Origin: Orthonyx spaldingii
Taxonomy: Eukaryota; Chordata; Aves; Passeriformes; Orthonychidae
Length of the DNA: 64,000 bases
Direction of reading: 5' to 3'
Assembly (NCBI GenBank): GCA_013397795.1
Contig: VZTJ01000089.1
Coordinates: 1,075,829 to 1,139,828, forward strand
This document shows, piece by piece, positions 59,993 to 64,000 of this stretch. Within the stretch, counting starts at the first letter, position 1, and each line of letters begins with the position of its first letter. A program made the position numbers and the translations under genes. The notes beneath the pieces were generated by a model that was given only the letters and a program-made list of their open reading frames with translations, was not told the origin of the DNA and did no database searches.

Positions 59993-60218
59993 CCATTCCC
60001 ACCGCCATTCCACAGCCATTCCCACAGCTATTCCACAGCCACTCCACAGCCATTCCCACAGCCATTCCAACAGCCCTGGGTCCTCCACAGTGCCANTTCC
60101 ACAGCCATTCCCACAGCGATTCCACAGCCACTCCACAGCCATTCCCACAGCCATTCCACAGCCACTCCACAGCCATTCCCACAGCCATTCCCACAGCCCT
60201 GGGTCCTCCACAGTGCCA
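59993..60218. repeat. CATTCC-type minisatellite duplicated at 123 bp
   Basis: Alternating CATTCCCACAGC, CATTCCACAGC and CACTCCACAGC units form two blocks, each ending in CCCTGGGTCCTCCACAGTGC (60074-60093 and 60197-60216, offset 123). A single unknown base at 60096 sits exactly at the start of the second block, so copy number may be misassembled. Confidence 0.92.
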
Positions 60219-61439
60219 CGCAGGGTGGAGGGGCTTTAGGTGCAAAGCATTTTTCACACCTCTGTGAATATTGCTGTGAGCACAGTGCGGGTCCAGGAGC
60301 ATTTTCGTGGGCCTAGACTGGCCCAGGGCAGTGATATTTCCTAGGCAGGGGACCCTGCAGGAACCCGTGCATTGCTCCCAGCCTGCCTTGGGCTCCAAGG
60401 AAAAATTTCTCTGTGGAAACTGAACACGAGTGATGAGACACCCAGTGCTGCAAGGGATGGGCTTTGGCTCTTTGCCCTTCCCCCGGACTTGTGCTCAAGG
60501 AAAGCCATGACGTTTATCAGGAGAATATCCTCCAGTTAAAACCAGGGACCCTGATTCTCTTAACAATTTGGCAATGAATTAATGACATTTTCCAGTGGAA
60601 AAGAAATTGCAAAACTCTCCCGGGAGCTTCTGATTCGACCCAAACAATCTGTCAAGTCAAGCCGACTGGAGCCTGCCCGCTCAGCAGCCTGTGTGGCTCT
60701 GAGCTCATCCCCAGCCCAAGGAGCAGTAAATAAAAAACCAGGATGACAGCAGATGCCAGGGATGAGTTGGGGTCTCTGGCTCCATCAATACCCCTCAGCA
60801 AGAAGACCTGGAGGGGTGGACATACAGGTTTCCAGGTGCTCAGTGCCTTGGATGATGGGTTTATTTAAAATATCAAGAATAGCAGTATTCTTTACAATAT
60901 CAATGAACCCTATGGTCATGGTGGAGCTGCTCCAGTCCTTCCAAACCTGGACTGCAGCACCTCCAATTCCAGCCCCACGTGCCCAATCACTCTGCTTCGG
61001 CATGGGCATCCCTGGCCACTGTACATCAAGAAAGAAAAGACTCTTAAAGCAACTAATAGCTGGAGCTAAAGGAGAGGTTATCATTATCCAAATTGCCTGC
61101 TCCTCAGAGAGAGCTGGGCAAACTTCCAGGGATGCAATGGAACCCGTTTCCCGGGAGAGCTGTGCAGCAGTACCGAGGTGAAGGGATGAAGGGCTGAGCA
61201 GCCCCCTAGGGGGTGTAACACCCCATGGGATCCCCACAAAGCAGGAGACACCCTGGGAGAGGCTCAGCACAGGGTCGGGGCTCATTGCAATTCCTCAGCA
61301 GCGTCCTGGTTGTGTTAGGATGGAGTGTGAGCCCACGGGTGCTGAGCAGCCGAATGCTCAGCTTACAAACAGGGAGACAAATGCTCGTTTCTTGGGAAGA
61401 TCCCCACATCCCGAGTCCCCTGATTTACAGTTAGAAAGT
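60219..61439. other. Non-coding sequence, no gene seen
   Basis: The AT-rich patch at about 60860-60930 may be conserved. The 166-codon minus-strand frame at 60785-61285 has no recognisable domain or splice support and is not called. Confidence 0.45.
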
Positions 61440-61600
61440 TTGCCTTGACTGGGCTCAGAATCATTAAGCTACAAACCATAGACTAATTATGGGGCCCTGG
61501 GCAAACACGTTAATCCAAAGAGCATAAAATTATAATGACTTTCTTGGCATAATTAGCCGAAACAAGATAAACAGTCCAAATAGCAACCGCAGCTTCGGCA
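61440..61600. other. Candidate homeodomain-rich regulatory element
   Basis: ATCATTAAGC, GACTAATTATGGG, CGTTAATCC, AAATTATAATGAC and CATAATTAGCCG occur within about 120 bases. Flanks are GC-rich and no repeat is seen. Dense TAATTA cores suggest a developmental enhancer. Confidence 0.3.
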
Positions 61601-61683
61601 CTTTCACAGTCCCAGCTCCATCCACGGCAGGGCGGTGGTGAGGGGCAGTGGGAGAAGGGATGTCCTGAGGGCAGGGAGGCTGG

Positions 61684-61767
61684 GGAGCTGTGACCAGCCC
61701 CATTTGGGGTCACACTGAGCATGGGGGAGCTGTGACCAGCCCCATTTGGGGTCACACTGAGCATGGT
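61684..61767. repeat. 42-bp perfect-like tandem duplication
   Basis: Two adjacent 42-base copies (61684-61725 and 61726-61767) beginning GGAGCTGTGACCAGCCCCAT differ only at the last base. Near identity implies a recent event. Confidence 0.95.
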
Positions 61768-64000
61768 GTGGAGGCACGGCTGGGATGTTCTCATCTCTCC
61801 CATCAAGCAGAGCTGCCTCATGCTCTGCAATTTCCGAGCCACTGTGGGGACCAAACTCAATCCACCATCAGGGATGCAGGAGGGATGTAGCCACTGCCAC
61901 CACCATGCTGTACATCCCTCCTGCCAAACCACTGCCTGCCCACAGGGACAGCACACCCCAGCATCATCTGGACCTAAACTTCATCACATCAAGGCAGGCA
62001 GGGCTCTCTTAGATCTGCCAAATCCAACAGGAGTCACTCAGATCCCTGTGCCTCTTATCAGTCCCATGCCAAGGACCCAGTGACCGAGTCCAGGGGCCCA
62101 GAGAAGTGGCCTCAGGCAAGGTCAGAGGAGCCATTTCCAAAAGCACAGCTCAAGTGTAACGCTCACTTTATCTGCATCTTTATTTATTTATTGCTGGCTG
62201 GCAAGTGCAACACAAAAGCTAATTATTTGATCAAAGCTTTGGGCAGGGTATTAATGAGCCAGACTTCTAAGCAGATTTCCAAACCTCTTTTCTGTCTCCG
62301 CCTGCAGATCGGAGCTGGCTGTGCTGGAGTGGCTTGGGAAACACAGGGCCCCTGTCACGTGTGGCTGTGGCTCACCCTGCATGGCACGGGCACAGCCATG
62401 CCAAGCCTCCACTCTAACACCAAAGGGCTCTTATCCCTCTTTTCTCCCTTCTGGATTGTTCCTAGTTCCAGGGACAGAAAGCAGAGAGTTGGAAGATGAT
62501 GGGCAGCAGTTCAGAAACTGAGCATCCATCAGCATCTCCTCCCCAGACCCTGTTGGGAGGTTTAAAGCTGTTCACACCCTCCCACCAAGACAAGCCTTTG
62601 GACTCATTATGTCCCGCTTTCCTATTTTACCAGACTACTCCAAAAGCAAACAGAGCTGTCTCGGTGCTGGCAGCCCCTCTGATGCACCCAAACTGCCACT
62701 GCAAACAGAAGTGCCCCTGCAGCTCAGAGCCTGCAGCGAGGGCAGGGAACACACGGAGTGCTGGGGACACTTTCCAGTCCAGAAAACCCCACCTGGACAC
62801 CCGACAGACCTGTCCTGTGGCTGGGCATTCCTCTGCCCTGGGTCAGTGCGGCGTTCCTCTCCCTGCCTCCCCTCTGCCCCCAGCACCAACTGGCTTCATG
62901 GGCACCCATTGGAGCCATTCCCCAACAATCTGCTGTTAAATCCTGCTGTAAATCTCAGCCTTCAGTTAGTTTTTGCCATTCCAGGCGACACCCTCGAGAT
63001 GAAATGTTGCTCATATTTGCAGCCACACCCACAAAAAAGGTCAGACCAAAAGCGTGTGGCTGGAAGCCCCATGGAGGGGATCCCACCCCTGCTCCCCAGA
63101 CTCTCTTTGGGTGCTCCTCCGCCCACAGCTGGTGTCAGAGCCCACCAGCGAGCCTCAGATCTGGCTTTTCATGGGAAAATTAAATAAATCCATCTCTGTT
63201 TTCCCTGCAGGTTCGTGTCTGTGTGGGGCTGCCCTTGTGGCAAACCCACCTCCCGCCCACTCAAGGCAACGAAACCACTCAAACGTTTTAAAAACAGCAT
63301 GTTAGCTGGAAAATTTTGCAACCACAGGATAATGGAGACTATCTCTGGGCAAGCAGGAGATTAGGAAGATAAATGGCATCGATAAAGGGCATTTTAGCCC
63401 ATAGCAATTTTAAATCAATGCAAATGGGGGAGTTTTTGTGGGCAGATGTGCAGGTGCTGGGGCTGCCCACGGGCAGGGCTTGGCCATCAGGGCTCCAGGA
63501 GCTTCAGATTCCCTCCTGGCAGCACAATCAGTGAGCCAAAAATGGCTCTTACACTGGAATATTTATCTGAATAATTTTAATTTCCTGTTAATTGGGAAAA
63601 CTGGGAAAAAGTGGTGAAATTTAATATGTTGTGAACCAGCAACTATTTCAAATAAGGGAGGACAACTGCACCTACACTGAACCAAGGCTCTGCTTGTGAG
63701 CAAAGTGCATCTTCTAGGTGTGGAAATGCTTATTTGTCCCAGCAATTAAACCAACAACCATCAACACGAAAATCAATGTGTGTGCACATGCTGTCCCTCC
63801 CATCTGTGCTTATAAAGCTCCCCACAGGGACACCCACCCAACAGCTTCCACACGCCACCACTCCTCTTCTTTCAGCCAAACTTCAGGGTTTTTTTAGGAC
63901 GTGACACATGAAAGAGTAGTGCCAATGAAGGGGGTTAGCAACATGAAAAGCCAATTCCAGATCCTGTGAGCACAATGAATTGCTCTTTAAAAAAAAAAAA
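61768..64000. other. Non-coding sequence, no gene seen
   Basis: AT-rich patches lie at about 62160-62300 and 63540-63780. A very good acceptor-like sequence on + ends at 63210 (CATCTCTGTTTTCCCTGCAG), followed by an open frame of about 50 codons without a known domain. It is treated as a probable chance site. The window ends in an A run. Confidence 0.45.

Noticed and set aside
60785..61285. 166-codon minus-strand open frame
   Set aside because: No domain, no splice support, and the AT-rich core looks like non-coding sequence.
63211..63360. Excellent plus-strand acceptor followed by an open frame of about 50 codons
   Set aside because: No donor or upstream exon, and two other frames also run some distance. 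Useful as a reminder of how often good-looking sites occur by chance.

Overview
The window looks like nuclear DNA from a bird, possibly a songbird. The main clue is four 3'-end fragments of CR1 LINEs, the dominant avian retrotransposon, each with the hallmark block around GGTCCCTTCCAA or its complement. Old MIR-like fragments, scarce repeats and simple repeats of vertebrate type agree. There is no bacterial gene organisation. I recognise no complete protein-coding gene; nearly all open frames are chance frames in non-coding DNA.

Layout. 1-38.4 kb is CpG-poor, intron-like sequence. Hand counts of six sampled 60-base lines here give A 110, C 103, G 82, T 65 on the + strand. That bias (A over T, C over G) is expected if the minus strand is the sense strand of a transcribed region. 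38.4-39.85 kb is a CpG island interrupted by a 609-base assembly gap and followed by an 18-bp GC-rich minisatellite. It is the best promoter candidate in the window. 39.85-64 kb shows a different skew (A 92, C 81, G 105, T 82 in six lines) and alternates GC-rich sequence with AT-rich islands full of homeodomain-type TAATTA motifs. These resemble conserved non-coding elements of a developmental regulatory landscape.

Interpretation. The simplest model is a minus-strand transcript starting in or near the gap-containing CpG island and running leftward to the window edge or beyond. On that strand between 24.4 and 33.1 kb I find seven short segments bounded by good splice signals, and a possible 3' terminal exon at 9.3-9.45 kb. 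Some have mutually compatible reading phases, but I recognise no protein family. They could be exons of a coding gene, exons of a long non-coding RNA, or chance. One 60-base segment with near-consensus sites at both ends has stops in all frames, so it would be a poison or non-coding exon.

Other notable structures are a 14-copy 20-bp tandem array with higher-order order (58.4 kb), a duplicated CATTCC minisatellite (60.0-60.2 kb), a CRE plus inverted GATA cluster (1.8 kb), a D-box plus GATA cluster (23.5 kb) and several G-quadruplex motifs. No convincing new biological system is demonstrated; the strongest leads are the skew switch at the CpG island and the minus-strand exon candidates.
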